The notes: generated by a model from the letters alone, not told the origin. 64,000 nt of DNA from Micromonospora_I sp040659735 (GCF_040659735.1 NZ_JBFANZ010000029.1:1-64000), one strand, 5' to 3'; shown: positions 26,025-37,442, numbered from the stretch's first letter. Translations and numbers: made by a program.

Positions 26025-26977
26025 CGGCGCCGGCGCAGCGCGGTTCGCAGCCGGGGGAACGGGTCCGCACGTTCGCGCCCGACTTCCTCACCGAACTCTT
26101 CCGTAACCCGCTCGAACCCGGCTACGCCGACGCGGCCGCCCGCCGCGCCGAGGCCGGGCCGCAGACCGGCTGGCGCGGGACGGCTCCGCAGGTGGCCACG
26201 GCGCTCGTCCTGGCGCTGGTCGGTTTCCTGCTCATCGTGGCCTACCGGCAGACCGTCGCCGAGGCGCCGAGCCGGTCGCAGGCGCGGTCCGGGCTGGTCA
26301 CCCAGATCAAACAGCGCGAGACGCTGACCGACCGGCTCCAGGAGCGTGCCGACGGTCTCCGCGTGGAGGTGGGCCAGAAGCGGGACGCCGCCCTGACCGA
26401 CACCGACGCGGCCCGCCTGCGCGACCTGGAGGCGTCGACGGGTTTCAGCCGCGTGCGCGGTGACGGGATCGTCGTCCGGGTCGCCGACGCCCCCACGGCC
26501 GTCGATCCCGTGACGGGCAAGGGACAGGCCGACGATCTGGGCCGGGTGCTCGATCGGGACCTGCAGGACATCGCCAACGGGCTATGGAGCGCGGGTGCCG
26601 AGGCGATCGCGATCAACGGCCAGCGGCTCACGGCGACCTCCACGATCCGGGCCGCCGGCCGGGCCATCCTCGTCGACTTCCGTCCGGTGACCGGCCCCTA
26701 CGAGGTCTCCGCGATCGGCCCCGACCAGATGGAACGGCGCTTCAAGGACACCCCGGCCGCCCGCCTGCTGCGCCAGGTCTCCGCCGACCACGGCATGTCC
26801 TACGCCGTACGCTCCGCCGGTAACCTCAGCCTTCCGGCCGCCGGTGAGCCGCAGTTGCGGTACGCGCGACCGTCCCCCCCACCCGTCCCGACCCCGTCGG
26901 GCTCCGGGCCGTCCACCAGTCCTCCCGCGCCGACCGGCGCAGAGGCCTCCAGCAGCCCCTCGGGAGGCGGCCGATGA
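26021..26977 (+). CDS. DUF881 protein (first copy)
   Basis: A 318-residue membrane-anchored protein. One transmembrane helix (VATALVLALVGFLLIVAY, near residue 60) is followed by a coiled coil (TQIKQRETLTDRLQERADGLRVEV) and a DUF881 domain (RVRGDGIVVRVADAP to DLQDIANGLWSAGAEAIAINGQRLTATSTIR). The tail is Pro/Ser-rich. ATGA overlap with the gene before, ATGA with the small basic protein after. This arrangement, membrane helix then external coiled coil, recalls division or cell-envelope proteins, but the function is unknown. Confidence 0.9.
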   Translation: MTAPAQRGSQPGERVRTFAPDFLTELFRNPLEPGYADAAARRAEAGPQTGWRGTAPQVATALVLALVGFLLIVAYRQTVAEAPSRSQARSGLVTQIKQRETLTDRLQERADGLRVEVGQKRDAALTDTDAARLRDLEASTGFSRVRGDGIVVRVADAPTAVDPVTGKGQADDLGRVLDRDLQDIANGLWSAGAEAIAINGQRLTATSTIRAAGRAILVDFRPVTGPYEVSAIGPDQMERRFKDTPAARLLRQVSADHGMSYAVRSAGNLSLPAAGEPQLRYARPSPPPVPTPSGSGPSTSPPAPTGAEASSSPSGGGR

Positions 26978-27306
26978 TTCCAGTCCTCGCCCTGATCGTC
27001 GGGGTGGTCCTCGGCGTCTACTTCGATCCGATGGTGCCGGCCGCACTGCAGCCGTACCTGCCGATCGCCGTGGTGGCGGCGTTGGACGCGGTCTTCGGCG
27101 GCATCCGGGCCAAGCTCGACAAGATCTTCGACGACAAGCAGTTCGTGATCTCGTTCATCTCGAACGTGCTGGTCGCGGGCGTCATCGTCTACCTCGGTGA
27201 CCAGCTCGGCGTCGGCGGGCAGCTCTCCACCGGCGTGGTCGTCGTCCTCGGCGTGCGGATCTTCGGCAATGTGGCCGCCATCCGCCGACACCTGTTCCGG
27301 GCGTAG
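26974..27306 (+). CDS. Small basic protein family (Sbp/DUF1290)
   Basis: A 110-residue integral membrane protein with about three helices. The family hallmark YLPIAVVAALDAVFGGIRAKLDKIFDDKQFVISFISNVLVAG is intact. It overlaps the preceding DUF881 gene by ATGA. In actinobacteria it is almost always between two DUF881 genes, next to gcvH and pgsA. Function unknown; likely a complex with the two DUF881 proteins. Confidence 0.92.
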   Translation: MIPVLALIVGVVLGVYFDPMVPAALQPYLPIAVVAALDAVFGGIRAKLDKIFDDKQFVISFISNVLVAGVIVYLGDQLGVGGQLSTGVVVVLGVRIFGNVAAIRRHLFRA

Positions 27307-27317
27307 GTTCGACGGCG

Positions 27318-28442
27318 ATGACCGAGGACCAGAGGAAGCAGAGCGGCTCCGGCGATCCGGTGCCGGGTACGCCGTCCGCGGAGCAGGAGATCACCGTGGC
27401 GCTGCCCGCCGATGCCGGGGCGCCGGCCGCGTCGCAGCCCGAAACCGGTGCCGGGTCCAGCGCCCCGGCCGTCCCGCCGCTCCCGGCCACCCCGCAGGCC
27501 GATGCCGACCCGGTGCCGGCGGCCGACGATGCTCCGCGCGCCGACGCGGCTCCGACGATCGACGTCGCTCCGACGGCCGACGATGCTCCGCCCGCATCCG
27601 GCGGTCCCGTTCCGGCGGCGCCGGCGGCCGTGACCGGACCGAGCACCCCCCGCACCACCGCACCCGCGGTCGACGCTCCCCGGGTTGACCCCACGGCTGA
27701 TGGCGCTGCGGCGGCCGACGGCACCGCGGCCGGTGCCGCGCCGGCGAAGCGGAAGCTCACGTCGGCCGGCGTCATGATCGCGGTGCTCGTCGCGCTGCTC
27801 GGGTTCACCCTCGTCGTACAGGTCAAGAACAACTCCGCCGATCCGACGCTGGGCGCCGCGCGGCAGGAGGACCTGGTCCGGATCCTGTCCGACCTGGAGG
27901 CCCGCGAAGAGCGGCTTCGGCAGGACATCTCAACGCTGGAGGAGAGTCAGCGCCAGCTGAACTCCGGCGCACAGGGACGGCAGGCCGCCCTGCAGGAGGC
28001 CACCCGGCGCGCCGACGAGCTCGGCATTCTCGCCGGCATGCTCCCGGCGCGCGGCCCCGGGCTCACCATCCGGTTCGCGAGCAGCGGGGAGCCGATCCGG
28101 GCCGCCGCCCTCCTCGACGCGGTCCAGGAGTTGCGCGGCGCGGGGGCCGAGGCGATGCAGATCGGCGGCGGCGACGGCAGCATCGCCCGGATCGTCGCGG
28201 CGACGTTCTTCCTCGACGCGGACGGCGGTGTCAACGTGGGTGGCCGGCGTTTGACCGGCCCGTACACGATCACGGTCATCGGCGATCCGAAGACGATGCG
28301 AACAGCGCTCAACATTCCCGGTGGGGTGGTCGCGTCGGTCAGCGGTGACGGCGGTAACGTGACGGTCCAAGAACACGAAGTGGTCGACGTGACGGCACTG
28401 AGCAAACCGAAAGATCTGCAGCACGCGCGCCCGGTATCCTGA
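27318..28442 (+). CDS. DUF881 protein (second copy) with long disordered N-terminus
   Basis: A 374-residue protein. Residues 1-145 are a disordered Ala/Pro/Asp-rich region, then comes a membrane helix (SAGVMIAVLVALLGFTLVVQV), a coiled coil (DLEAREERLRQDISTLEESQRQLN) and a DUF881 domain (GILAGMLPARGPGLTIRFASSG to GGVVASVSGDGGNVTVQEHEVVDVTAL). It is 12 nt after the small basic gene and 57 nt before gcvH. Longer than its usual relatives because of the N-terminal extension, which faces the cytoplasm if the topology is typical. Confidence 0.9.
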   Translation: MTEDQRKQSGSGDPVPGTPSAEQEITVALPADAGAPAASQPETGAGSSAPAVPPLPATPQADADPVPAADDAPRADAAPTIDVAPTADDAPPASGGPVPAAPAAVTGPSTPRTTAPAVDAPRVDPTADGAAAADGTAAGAAPAKRKLTSAGVMIAVLVALLGFTLVVQVKNNSADPTLGAARQEDLVRILSDLEAREERLRQDISTLEESQRQLNSGAQGRQAALQEATRRADELGILAGMLPARGPGLTIRFASSGEPIRAAALLDAVQELRGAGAEAMQIGGGDGSIARIVAATFFLDADGGVNVGGRRLTGPYTITVIGDPKTMRTALNIPGGVVASVSGDGGNVTVQEHEVVDVTALSKPKDLQHARPVS

Positions 28443-28499
28443 CCGGCGCGCTCACGCCGGTTCCGGCGTGGACCGAGCAGCGACGACGAAGGACCGGCT

Positions 28500-28883
28500 G
28501 TGATTCCTGAGGACCTGCGATACACCGCGGAGCATGAGTGGATCGCCGGCGACGGCGTAGCGGGCCCGGTACGGGTCGGCATCACCCATTTCGCGCAGGA
28601 TGCGCTCGGTGACATCGTCTTCGTCCAGCTTCCGGACGAGGGCACTGTCGTCGAGGCCGGTGAATCGCTCGGTGAAGTCGAGTCGACCAAGAGCGTGTCG
28701 GAGATCTACGCGCCCATGTCGGGCACGGTGGTGGCCCGCAACGACAAGCTCGCGTCCGCTCCAGAGGAGATCAACGCCGATCCGTACGGGTCGGGTTGGC
28801 TCCTGGAGATCGCTCCCAGCGATCCCGCCGCGGTCGGCGATCTGTTGACCGCTGCGGCCTACCGAGAGCTCACCGATAGTTGA
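28500..28883 (+). CDS. gcvH: Glycine cleavage system H protein
   Basis: A 127-residue lipoyl carrier that shuttles the aminomethyl group among the P, T and L proteins. The lipoylation site is Lys64 in EVESTKSVSEIYAP; the N-terminus RYTAEHEWI and the C-terminal GWLLEI are standard. The GTG at 28500 follows AAGGACC. It sits between the DUF881 genes and garA, as in mycobacteria, about 5.4 kb before gcvP; gcvT is not in the window. Confidence 0.96.
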   Translation: MIPEDLRYTAEHEWIAGDGVAGPVRVGITHFAQDALGDIVFVQLPDEGTVVEAGESLGEVESTKSVSEIYAPMSGTVVARNDKLASAPEEINADPYGSGWLLEIAPSDPAAVGDLLTAAAYRELTDS

Positions 28884-28923
28884 GCGCGGGCATCGGCAAG
28901 CTATGTTGTGCCCGCGAGTCTTG

Positions 28924-28953
28924 TTGACCCTATATTTCGGCGCTGGCTAGGCT
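28924..28953 (+). promoter_or_regulatory. Promoter of the garA gene
   Basis: TTGACC at 28924-28929, 18 nt, TAGGCT at 28948-28953: a good SigA-type promoter in the 213-nt gap after gcvH. Confidence 0.55.
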
Positions 28954-29096
28954 CGCCCAGTCGACCGAGAAGCCAACAGTTGCGCGTTGTGGAAATATGC
29001 CTTCCCGGGCACGGGGGAGCCATCCGCCGGGCCATACAGCCCGGCGGTTGACCCGACACACCCGACGCCGACCGAACAGATCCGTGAGGTGGTCCC

Positions 29097-29549
29097 ATGA
29101 CGCGCCCAGGCGACGAGTTCCCCCCGCTCGACGTCACGTCGACGCTGAACCTCGGTTCGCTCGATGAAGTCCTGGAGGGTCCGGACGCCGACGTGGTTCC
29201 GAGCCGGATGTCCGGCTCCCTGCCGCCCGGCATGGCGCTGCTCGTCGTCCGGCGTGGTCCCAACGCCGGTGCGCGGTTCCTGCTGGATCACGACGTGACC
29301 ACCAGCGGCCGGCATCCCGACAGCGACATCTTCCTCGACGACGTGACCGTGTCGCGCCGCCACGCCGAATTCCACCGTGACGGCGGCACGTTCACCGTCC
29401 GCGACGTCGGCAGCCTCAACGGCACCTACGTCAACCGGGAGCGCGTCGAGGCGGCGACCCTGAGCAACGGTGACGAGGTGCAGATCGGCAAGTTCCGGCT
29501 GGTCTTCATCGCGGGACCGCGGCCGGAGGACGAGGCCGGCCGGGGTTGA
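29097..29549 (+). CDS. garA: FHA-domain regulator GarA/OdhI
   Basis: A 150-residue forkhead-associated protein. The FHA fold shows the phosphothreonine-binding residues in TSGRHPDSDIFLDDVTVSRRHAEF and LNGTYVN. The N-terminal DVTSTLNLGSL keeps adjacent threonines (Thr14, Thr16) corresponding to the site phosphorylated by PknB/PknG in GarA and OdhI, which then folds onto the FHA domain. Unphosphorylated protein would inhibit 2-oxoglutarate dehydrogenase and activate glutamate synthesis. Position between gcvH and ftsR matches mycobacteria, supporting the name. Confidence 0.9.
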   Translation: MTRPGDEFPPLDVTSTLNLGSLDEVLEGPDADVVPSRMSGSLPPGMALLVVRRGPNAGARFLLDHDVTTSGRHPDSDIFLDDVTVSRRHAEFHRDGGTFTVRDVGSLNGTYVNRERVEAATLSNGDEVQIGKFRLVFIAGPRPEDEAGRG

Positions 29550-29622
29550 TCGAAGCGAGCGAGCGGATCGGCTTGCTCGGCAGTAGTGTCCGGATGAGGG
29601 CCGGGCGGAGCGAGGTGGTTGC

Positions 29623-30372
29623 GTGAGCGAGCAGGCGGCGGTGGCACACACCGCGGGCACCGCGTCGGCGCTGATGAGCATCGGCGAGGTGCTCACTCAT
29701 CTGCGCGTCGAGTTCCCCGACACGACCATCTCCAAACTGCGGTTCCTGGAGGCCGAAGGGCTGGTCGAGCCAGAGCGCACGCCGGCCGGTTACCGCAAGT
29801 ACAGCTGGGAGGACGTCGCCCGGCTCCGGTTCGTGCTGACCGCGCAACGCGACCAGTACCTGCCGCTGCGGGTGATCCGGGAGCAGTTGGCGGCGCTCGA
29901 TGAGGGCCCGGAGCCGGCCGGACGGCAGCGTCCGGCGCTGGTGGCGGTCGGGCCGACGGGGGAGGTCCCCCATCGGGGGCACATCGACTCCGCGCCGGTC
30001 GATGTACGACTCAGCCGGAGCGACCTGGTGGAGCGCGGCGGCGTCGACGAGTCGACGTTGACCGAGCTCGAACGGCTCGGACTGATCGTGTCCCGATCAC
30101 CGGGCTGGTATGACGCGGACGCGCTGGTGATCGCCCAGACGGCCGCCGGACTCGGCGCGTACGGGCTGGAGCCGCGCCATCTGCGCGCGTTCCGCACGGC
30201 GGCGGACCGGGAGGTCGGGCTCTTCGCACAGCTGATCGCGCCGTTGGCCCGGCAGAACGATCCGGCGGCGCGGGCCAGGGCGGCCGAGACGGCGCGCGAA
30301 CTGGTCGGGCTCGCGCAGCGGCTGCACGCGGCGCTGCTCCGCGCAGGGTTGGGTGACGCGCTGGGCCAGTGA
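29623..30372 (+). CDS. ftsR: MerR-family regulator FtsR
   Basis: A 249-residue MerR-type regulator. The winged helix-turn-helix lies at about residues 17-80 (LMSIGEVLTHLRVEFPDTTISKLRFLEAEGLVEPERTPAGYRKYSWEDVARLRFVL), followed by a long C-terminal helical domain with a second helix-turn-helix-like stretch (DLVERGGVDESTLTELERLGLI). Size and place after garA fit Rv1828/FtsR, which activates ftsZ in corynebacteria. GTG start at 29623 with a weak GGAG. A strong terminator follows. Confidence 0.88.
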   Translation: MSEQAAVAHTAGTASALMSIGEVLTHLRVEFPDTTISKLRFLEAEGLVEPERTPAGYRKYSWEDVARLRFVLTAQRDQYLPLRVIREQLAALDEGPEPAGRQRPALVAVGPTGEVPHRGHIDSAPVDVRLSRSDLVERGGVDESTLTELERLGLIVSRSPGWYDADALVIAQTAAGLGAYGLEPRHLRAFRTAADREVGLFAQLIAPLARQNDPAARARAAETARELVGLAQRLHAALLRAGLGDALGQ

Positions 30373-30412
30373 CGGGCGGGCTCACGCCGGCGCGAGCAGG
30401 GATGCCGGAAAC

Positions 30413-30445
30413 AGCCGAGCCTACGGGCTTGCCGTAGGCTCGGCT
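30413..30445 (+). terminator. Terminator after ftsR
   Basis: A perfect 14-bp stem AGCCGAGCCTACGG / CCGTAGGCTCGGCT with a GCTTG loop, 41 nt after the ftsR stop. Confidence 0.8.
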
Positions 30446-30585
30446 GGGTAACCCTTCTGATACCGGGGGGCACCGCGTGCGCAGCGCGTGCAGGACGATC
30501 GTCCTATAGCCCGTGTACGGTTCAGGGAGGCTGCGGTGCTGGGATTTCGGGTGCCGGGGGACACGACAACGACACGGAGGCGGCG

Positions 30586-31050
30586 GTGCGCGAGCTGAGC
30601 GTGGTCGGGGTTCGGGTGGAACTGCCCAGCAACCAGCCGATCGTGCTGCTCAGAGAGGTCGACGGAGATCGTTATCTGCCGATCTGGATCGGCGCGGTCG
30701 AGGCAACCGCGATCGCTTACGAGCAGCAGGGCGTGAAGCCGGCCCGACCGCTGACCCATGATCTGTTGCGCGACATCCTGGCGGCGCTGAAGTCTCCGCT
30801 GCACGCGGTGGAGATCATCGAGCTGAAGGAAAACGTCTTCTACGCCGACCTGCTGATTGGCGACAACGTCCGCATCTCCGCCCGGCCGAGTGACTCGATC
30901 GCGCTGGCGCTACGGGTCGGCGCGCCGATCCGGTGCGCGGAACAGGTTCTCACCGAGGCCGGCATCGTCATCCCCGACGAGCAGGAGGACGAGGTGGAGA
31001 AGTTCCGGGAGTTCCTGGAACAGGTCAGCCCGGAGGACTTCGCGGGCTAG
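30586..31050 (+). CDS. Bifunctional nuclease family protein (DUF151)
   Basis: A 154-residue protein matching the bifunctional nuclease/BFN family: LPIWIGAVEATAIAYEQQGVKPARPLTHDLLRDILAAL, the ARPSDSIALALRVGAPI motif, and an acidic tail. The GTG at 30586 follows GGAGG. In mycobacteria the homologue (Rv1829) lies between the same two MerR genes. Nuclease activity has been shown for plant and some bacterial relatives; the role here is unknown. Confidence 0.93.
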   Translation: MRELSVVGVRVELPSNQPIVLLREVDGDRYLPIWIGAVEATAIAYEQQGVKPARPLTHDLLRDILAALKSPLHAVEIIELKENVFYADLLIGDNVRISARPSDSIALALRVGAPIRCAEQVLTEAGIVIPDEQEDEVEKFREFLEQVSPEDFAG

Positions 31051-31224
31051 TCTGGGGCGGGGTGCGACACCCCGCCGGGCATGGCCGCAGGGCGTGTTCG
31101 TCCGTTCGCGGCGTGTCGCGGTAAAGCTTCCCCGGTGCCCCTCATGATGCGCTATAGGGTTGCCGTGTCGAGGGGTGCACGTCCCACTGGGGGCGGGGCA
31201 CCGCACTGGCGGGGAGGTTGCCGC

Positions 31225-31824
31225 ATGCATGAGCCACGAGACGCTGATCGGGCTTCATCGGAGCTTCCCGGTGCCGAGGCAGGCCCACCGGCCGCTGCAT
31301 TTTACGACGTCGATGGCAGCGTCGGCTACCGCGGCGTGACCGCCTGCCACGCCGTGGGGATCAGCTACCGCCAACTGGACTACTGGGCGCGGACCACGCT
31401 GGTGGTCCCGAGCATCCGCGATGCCTCCGGCTCCGGCACCCAGCGCCTCTACTCGTTCCGGGATCTCGTCGTCCTGAAGGTCGTCAAGCGACTGCTCGAC
31501 GCGGGTGTCTCGCTGCAGAACATCCGCAAGGCGATCGAGACGCTGCGTTCGCGCGGCGTCGAGGACCTGGCCGGGATCACCCTGATCTCCGACGGCACGA
31601 CGGTATACGAGTGCAGGTCTCCGGAAGAGGTCGTCGATCTGCTCCAGGGCGGACAGGGGGTCTTCGGCATCGCGATCGGCGGTGCGTTCAAGGAGGTCCA
31701 GGGGTCGCTTTCGCACCTGCCCGCGGAGCCGGCGGCGCCGCCGACGGAGCAGGTCGAGGCGGCGGTCTCCGACGTCGCCGGCGACGAACTGGCCGCGCGT
31801 CGTGCCCGGCGCCGGGCCGGCTGA
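31225..31824 (+). CDS. MerR-family regulator (Rv1830/ResR-like)
   Basis: A 199-residue regulator. The DNA-binding domain (VGYRGVTACHAVGISYRQLDYWARTTLVVPSIRDASGSGTQRLYSFRDLVVLKVVKRLLDAGVSLQNIRKAIETLRSRG) is longer than classical MerR and is typical of the Rv1830 group, which controls growth and division genes such as whiB2. The ATG at 31225 has GGGGAGG eight bases upstream. It closes the conserved gcvH-garA-ftsR-BFN-merR run. A promoter-like TATAGGGT lies at 31155. Confidence 0.9.
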   Translation: MHEPRDADRASSELPGAEAGPPAAAFYDVDGSVGYRGVTACHAVGISYRQLDYWARTTLVVPSIRDASGSGTQRLYSFRDLVVLKVVKRLLDAGVSLQNIRKAIETLRSRGVEDLAGITLISDGTTVYECRSPEEVVDLLQGGQGVFGIAIGGAFKEVQGSLSHLPAEPAAPPTEQVEAAVSDVAGDELAARRARRRAG

Positions 31825-31880
31825 CGTTCCCGTCCTGCCGTGTCCCCCCGTGGCGGTCCACACCGGCCCACAATGGGATC

Positions 31881-32621
31881 GTGAGCGTCGACCCCTCTGC
31901 AACAACGCCCGGTTCCGCCCGTAGCCTGTCGACTCCGCCGCCGCGTGCCACCCGTGCGACGCGGCTCTGGGTGCGCCGCCTGTTGGTGACCGCTCTGGCC
32001 GGTGCGTTCCTCCTTCCCTTGGCGATGGTCGGCAGCGTCGTATGGCTGCGCTCCGCGGCCCGCGACCACCTTTTCGATCTGGATTCCGTACCCCGGGCCC
32101 CGGTGGGCCTCGTGCTCGGGGCGAAGGTGCATCCCGATGGCACGCCGTCGGCGTTCCTCGCCGCCCGACTGGAGTTGGCGAAGCGGCTGTACGACGCGGG
32201 AAAGGTGCGCGCGCTGCTGGTCTCCGGCGACCACGCCCGGTGGGAGTATGACGAGCCCGGCGCGATGCGACGGTGGCTGGTTGAGCACGGGGTGCCGGCG
32301 GAGAAGGTGGTCCTCGACCATGCCGGTTTCGACACGTACGACTCGTGCCTGCGGGCGCACCGCGTCTTCGGCGTCGATCAGGCGATCGTCGTGACGCAGA
32401 GCTTCCACATCGCCCGCGCGGTCACCCTGTGTCGGGAAGTCGGAATCGACGCGGTGGGGGTCGGCGACGCGTCCGTCAGCCGGTTCGAGCGGTCCTGGGC
32501 GCGCGGCGCGATGCGCGAGTACGGCGCCGGCGTCAAGGCGCTCTACGACATCGCGACCCGCCGTGAGCCCGTCTTCCTCGGTCCCCGCGAGCGCGGCGTC
32601 GACGAGGCGCTGCGTCCCTGA
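31881..32621 (+). CDS. SanA/YdcF-like DUF218 membrane protein
   Basis: A 246-residue protein with one N-terminal membrane helix (LLVTALAGAFLLPLAMVGSVVWL) and an external DUF218 domain: APVGLVLGAKVHPDGTPSAFLAARLELAKRLY, LLVSGDHARWEYDEPGAMRRWL, FDTYDSCLRAHRVFGVDQAIVVTQSFHIARAV. SanA proteins affect envelope integrity and vancomycin sensitivity. It is inserted between the Rv1830-like gene and gcvP; mycobacteria have a different gene there. Start GTG 31881 behind GGGATC. Confidence 0.88.
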   Translation: MSVDPSATTPGSARSLSTPPPRATRATRLWVRRLLVTALAGAFLLPLAMVGSVVWLRSAARDHLFDLDSVPRAPVGLVLGAKVHPDGTPSAFLAARLELAKRLYDAGKVRALLVSGDHARWEYDEPGAMRRWLVEHGVPAEKVVLDHAGFDTYDSCLRAHRVFGVDQAIVVTQSFHIARAVTLCREVGIDAVGVGDASVSRFERSWARGAMREYGAGVKALYDIATRREPVFLGPRERGVDEALRP

Positions 32622-32696
32622 CCCCGCCGCCGTGGCCCTACGCCACGGGCCGCCGGCCCCCCCGCCGCGTGGCTGCCATCGATCAAGGACTTATGT

Positions 32697-32758
32697 GTCG
32701 ATCAAGGGCGTATTCACACGATCGGTGATCGAATAATGCGAATACGCCCTTGATCGAC
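32697..32758. repeat. Dispersed hairpin repeat, copy 1
   Basis: Perfect 19-bp inverted arms (GTCGATCAAGGGCGTATTC at 32697-32715 and its complement at 32740-32758) around a 24-nt spacer, preceded by a further GATCAAGGAC. It sits between converging genes and could serve as a two-way terminator. A related element is at 44817-44884. Confidence 0.85.
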
Positions 32759-32806
32759 GGGGCGGGGAGCGGCGGGACGGCAGCGGCGGGGCGGCGGGGC
32801 GGGGAG

Positions 32807-33802
32807 CTACTCGTCCGTGGCGTGGACGTCGATCTGAGCGAGCTCCTCGGGGGTGAACTGCGGGGTGTCGAGCGCGCCGAGGTTGCCCTCCAGCTGCGCG
32901 ACGCTGCTCGCTCCGATGATGACGCTGGTCATGCGTGGGTCGCGCAATGCCCAGGAGAGCGCCAGCTGCGCCAGGGACTGCCCGCGTCGCTCGGCGATCC
33001 CGGTGAGTGCCCGCACCTTGCCCATCGTGGACTCGCTGAGGTCGCTCTCGTTGAGGAACACACTGGTCCGCACGCGGGAGTCGGCGGGAATCCCGCGCAG
33101 GTAACGGTCGGTGAGTAGACCCTGGGCGAGCGGGCTGTACGCGATGCAGCCGGCGCCGACCCGCTCGAGGGTGTCGAGCAGGCCGTCCCGCTCCACCCAC
33201 CGGTTCACCATGGAGTAGGAGGGCTGGTGGATGAGGAGTGGCGTGCCCAGTTCCCGCAGGATCGCGGCGGCCTGCCCGGTCTGCTCGGCGGTGTAGTTGG
33301 AGATGCCGACGTAGAGGGCCTTGCCGGCGCGGACGGCCGCGTCGAGCGCGCCCATCGTCTCCTCCAGCGGGGTGTCCGGGTCGAAGCGGTGACTGTAGAA
33401 GATGTCCACATAGTCCAGCCCGAGTCGGCGCAGCGACTGGTCGAGGGACGCGGTGAGGTTCTTCCGCGAACCCCACTCACCGTACGGGCCGGACCACATG
33501 TGATAGCCCGCCTTCGTGGAGATGACCAGTTCGTCGCGGTACGGCGCGAAGTCGCCCGCCAGGATGCGGCCGAAGTTCTCCTCGGCGGATCCGGGCGGCG
33601 GCCCGTAGTTGTTGGCCAGGTCGAAGTGGGTGACCCCGAGGTCGAAGGCGCGCCGGCAGATGTCGCGCTGGCGCTGCCACGGGCGCTCGTGACCGAAGTT
33701 GTGCCACAGTCCGAGGGAGATGGAGGGCAGTCGGAGTCCGCTGCGCCCGGCGCGGCGGTAGGTCATCGACTCGTAGCGGTCGTCGGCGGCGAGATAGGTC
33801 AC
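32807..33802 (-). CDS. Aldo/keto reductase (YghZ/MgrA-like)
   Basis: A 331-residue NADPH-dependent reductase with the (beta/alpha)8 fold. The catalytic tetrad is visible: HFDLANNYG (Asp, Tyr), ISTKAGY (Lys) and IFYSHRFD (His). MSVDIVS-type C-terminus is not present; instead MTSVIIGASSVAQLEGNLGAL binds the cofactor. Close to L-glyceraldehyde-3-phosphate reductase YghZ by the motif SRKNLTASLDQSLRRLGLDYVDIFYSHRFD. Alone, convergent with the DUF218 gene. Physiological substrate uncertain. Confidence 0.92.
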   Translation of the reverse strand: MTYLAADDRYESMTYRRAGRSGLRLPSISLGLWHNFGHERPWQRQRDICRRAFDLGVTHFDLANNYGPPPGSAEENFGRILAGDFAPYRDELVISTKAGYHMWSGPYGEWGSRKNLTASLDQSLRRLGLDYVDIFYSHRFDPDTPLEETMGALDAAVRAGKALYVGISNYTAEQTGQAAAILRELGTPLLIHQPSYSMVNRWVERDGLLDTLERVGAGCIAYSPLAQGLLTDRYLRGIPADSRVRTSVFLNESDLSESTMGKVRALTGIAERRGQSLAQLALSWALRDPRMTSVIIGASSVAQLEGNLGALDTPQFTPEELAQIDVHATDE

Positions 33803-34124
33803 CGGGCAAGCCTAGGTGCCGGTCTGTCGATCTTCTACCGGAAGCGGATGCGACGCCGGCCGCGCTCGTGATTCGCTGCCGTTCCTGCTGAAGGACCGCG
33901 GGTGATGTCGGTCACGGGACATAACCGTTTCAGGAACGATTCGTGTCGCCCGATCTCCACGCAGAGTGTCCAGGGAGCGGTCCCGATCGGGTTCATCGGC
34001 AACGCGGGGCGGGATCCGGCGTCCACCTCAGGGGCTTAACCGGTCGGGCCCGCCGCCCGCGCAAGATCGGCGCGCGTGGGTGATGCCTGCTACGAAGGTC
34101 CACGCTGGTAGCGTTGTTCTTGCC
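33803..34124. other. Divergent intergenic region before the glycine riboswitch
   Basis: Contains the promoter region for the aldo/keto reductase on one side and the start of the gcvP leader on the other. A TAGCGT at 34109-34114 could be the -10 of the riboswitch transcript; no further feature is seen. Confidence 0.4.
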
Positions 34125-34237
34125 GGTACCACCCGCGCGGGAGAGACCGTCCGACCCACCAGGTAGGCGGCGCCGAAGGGGCAAATCCTCCCCGGAACCT
34201 CTCAGGCAAAAGGACCACGCGGGCAGGCGACTCTGAA
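34125..34237 (+). ncRNA. Glycine riboswitch upstream of gcvP
   Basis: Single aptamer with the conserved elements in order: GCGCGGGAGAGACC (34135-34148), GGCGCCGAAGGGGCAAA (34168-34185), ACCTCTCAGGCAAAAGGACC (34198-34215), CGACTCTGAAG (34227-34238). CCGCG at 34133 and CGCGGG at 34217 close the P1 stem. It should switch on gcvP when glycine is high. Only one aptamer is seen, not the tandem type. Confidence 0.9.
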
Positions 34238-34307
34238 GTGTGTGCGCGCCAGCGCGGGCGCGCGACAGAGGGGGAGGTTGCCCGTCGACCTCGCCCTTGG
34301 AGTTCCC

Positions 34308-37145
<2,838 letters not shown>

Positions 37146-37152
37146 GCGCGCG

Positions 37153-37203
37153 TCATCGCGGGGCCGCCCTGGATCCGCTGGGGAAAAGGGGCGGCCCGAT
37201 GAC
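37153..37203 (+). terminator. Terminator after gcvP
   Basis: GGGCCGCC (37161-37168) pairs with GGCGGCCC (37190-37197); flanking TCATC/GATGA extends the stem across a short bulge. It begins 8 nt after the gcvP stop. Confidence 0.6.
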
Positions 37204-37241
37204 TCGGCGTTGAGTGACGCGGGGGGGGTGTCGGGCGGGCG

Positions 37242-37442
37242 TCAGGCGGCGAGCGCGTGGCGCGCCGGGCCGCGATGCGGGGCGATCATGCTGCCATCGG
37301 GGAGCAGTTCGCCGGTGTCCTCGAAGACGATGACGCCGTTGCAGAGAAGGCTCCAGCCCTGTTCCGGAAAGCAGGCGATGACCCGCGCCGCTTCCCGGTC
37401 AGTTGCCTCGGCGGACGGACAGGTCGGTTGGTGCTGACACAT
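37242..37442 (-). CDS. DUF5999-family small protein
   Basis: A 66-residue protein of the actinobacterial DUF5999 family: MCQHQPTCPSAEATDREAARVIACFPEQGWSLLCNGVIVFEDTGELLPDGSMIAPHR. The CxHxPxCP motif is at the N-terminus. I chose the ATG at 37442, where homologues begin and GGAG is six bases upstream, over 37475. Function unknown; the Cys/His pattern may bind metal. Confidence 0.85.
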   Translation of the reverse strand: MCQHQPTCPSAEATDREAARVIACFPEQGWSLLCNGVIVFEDTGELLPDGSMIAPHRGPARHALAA

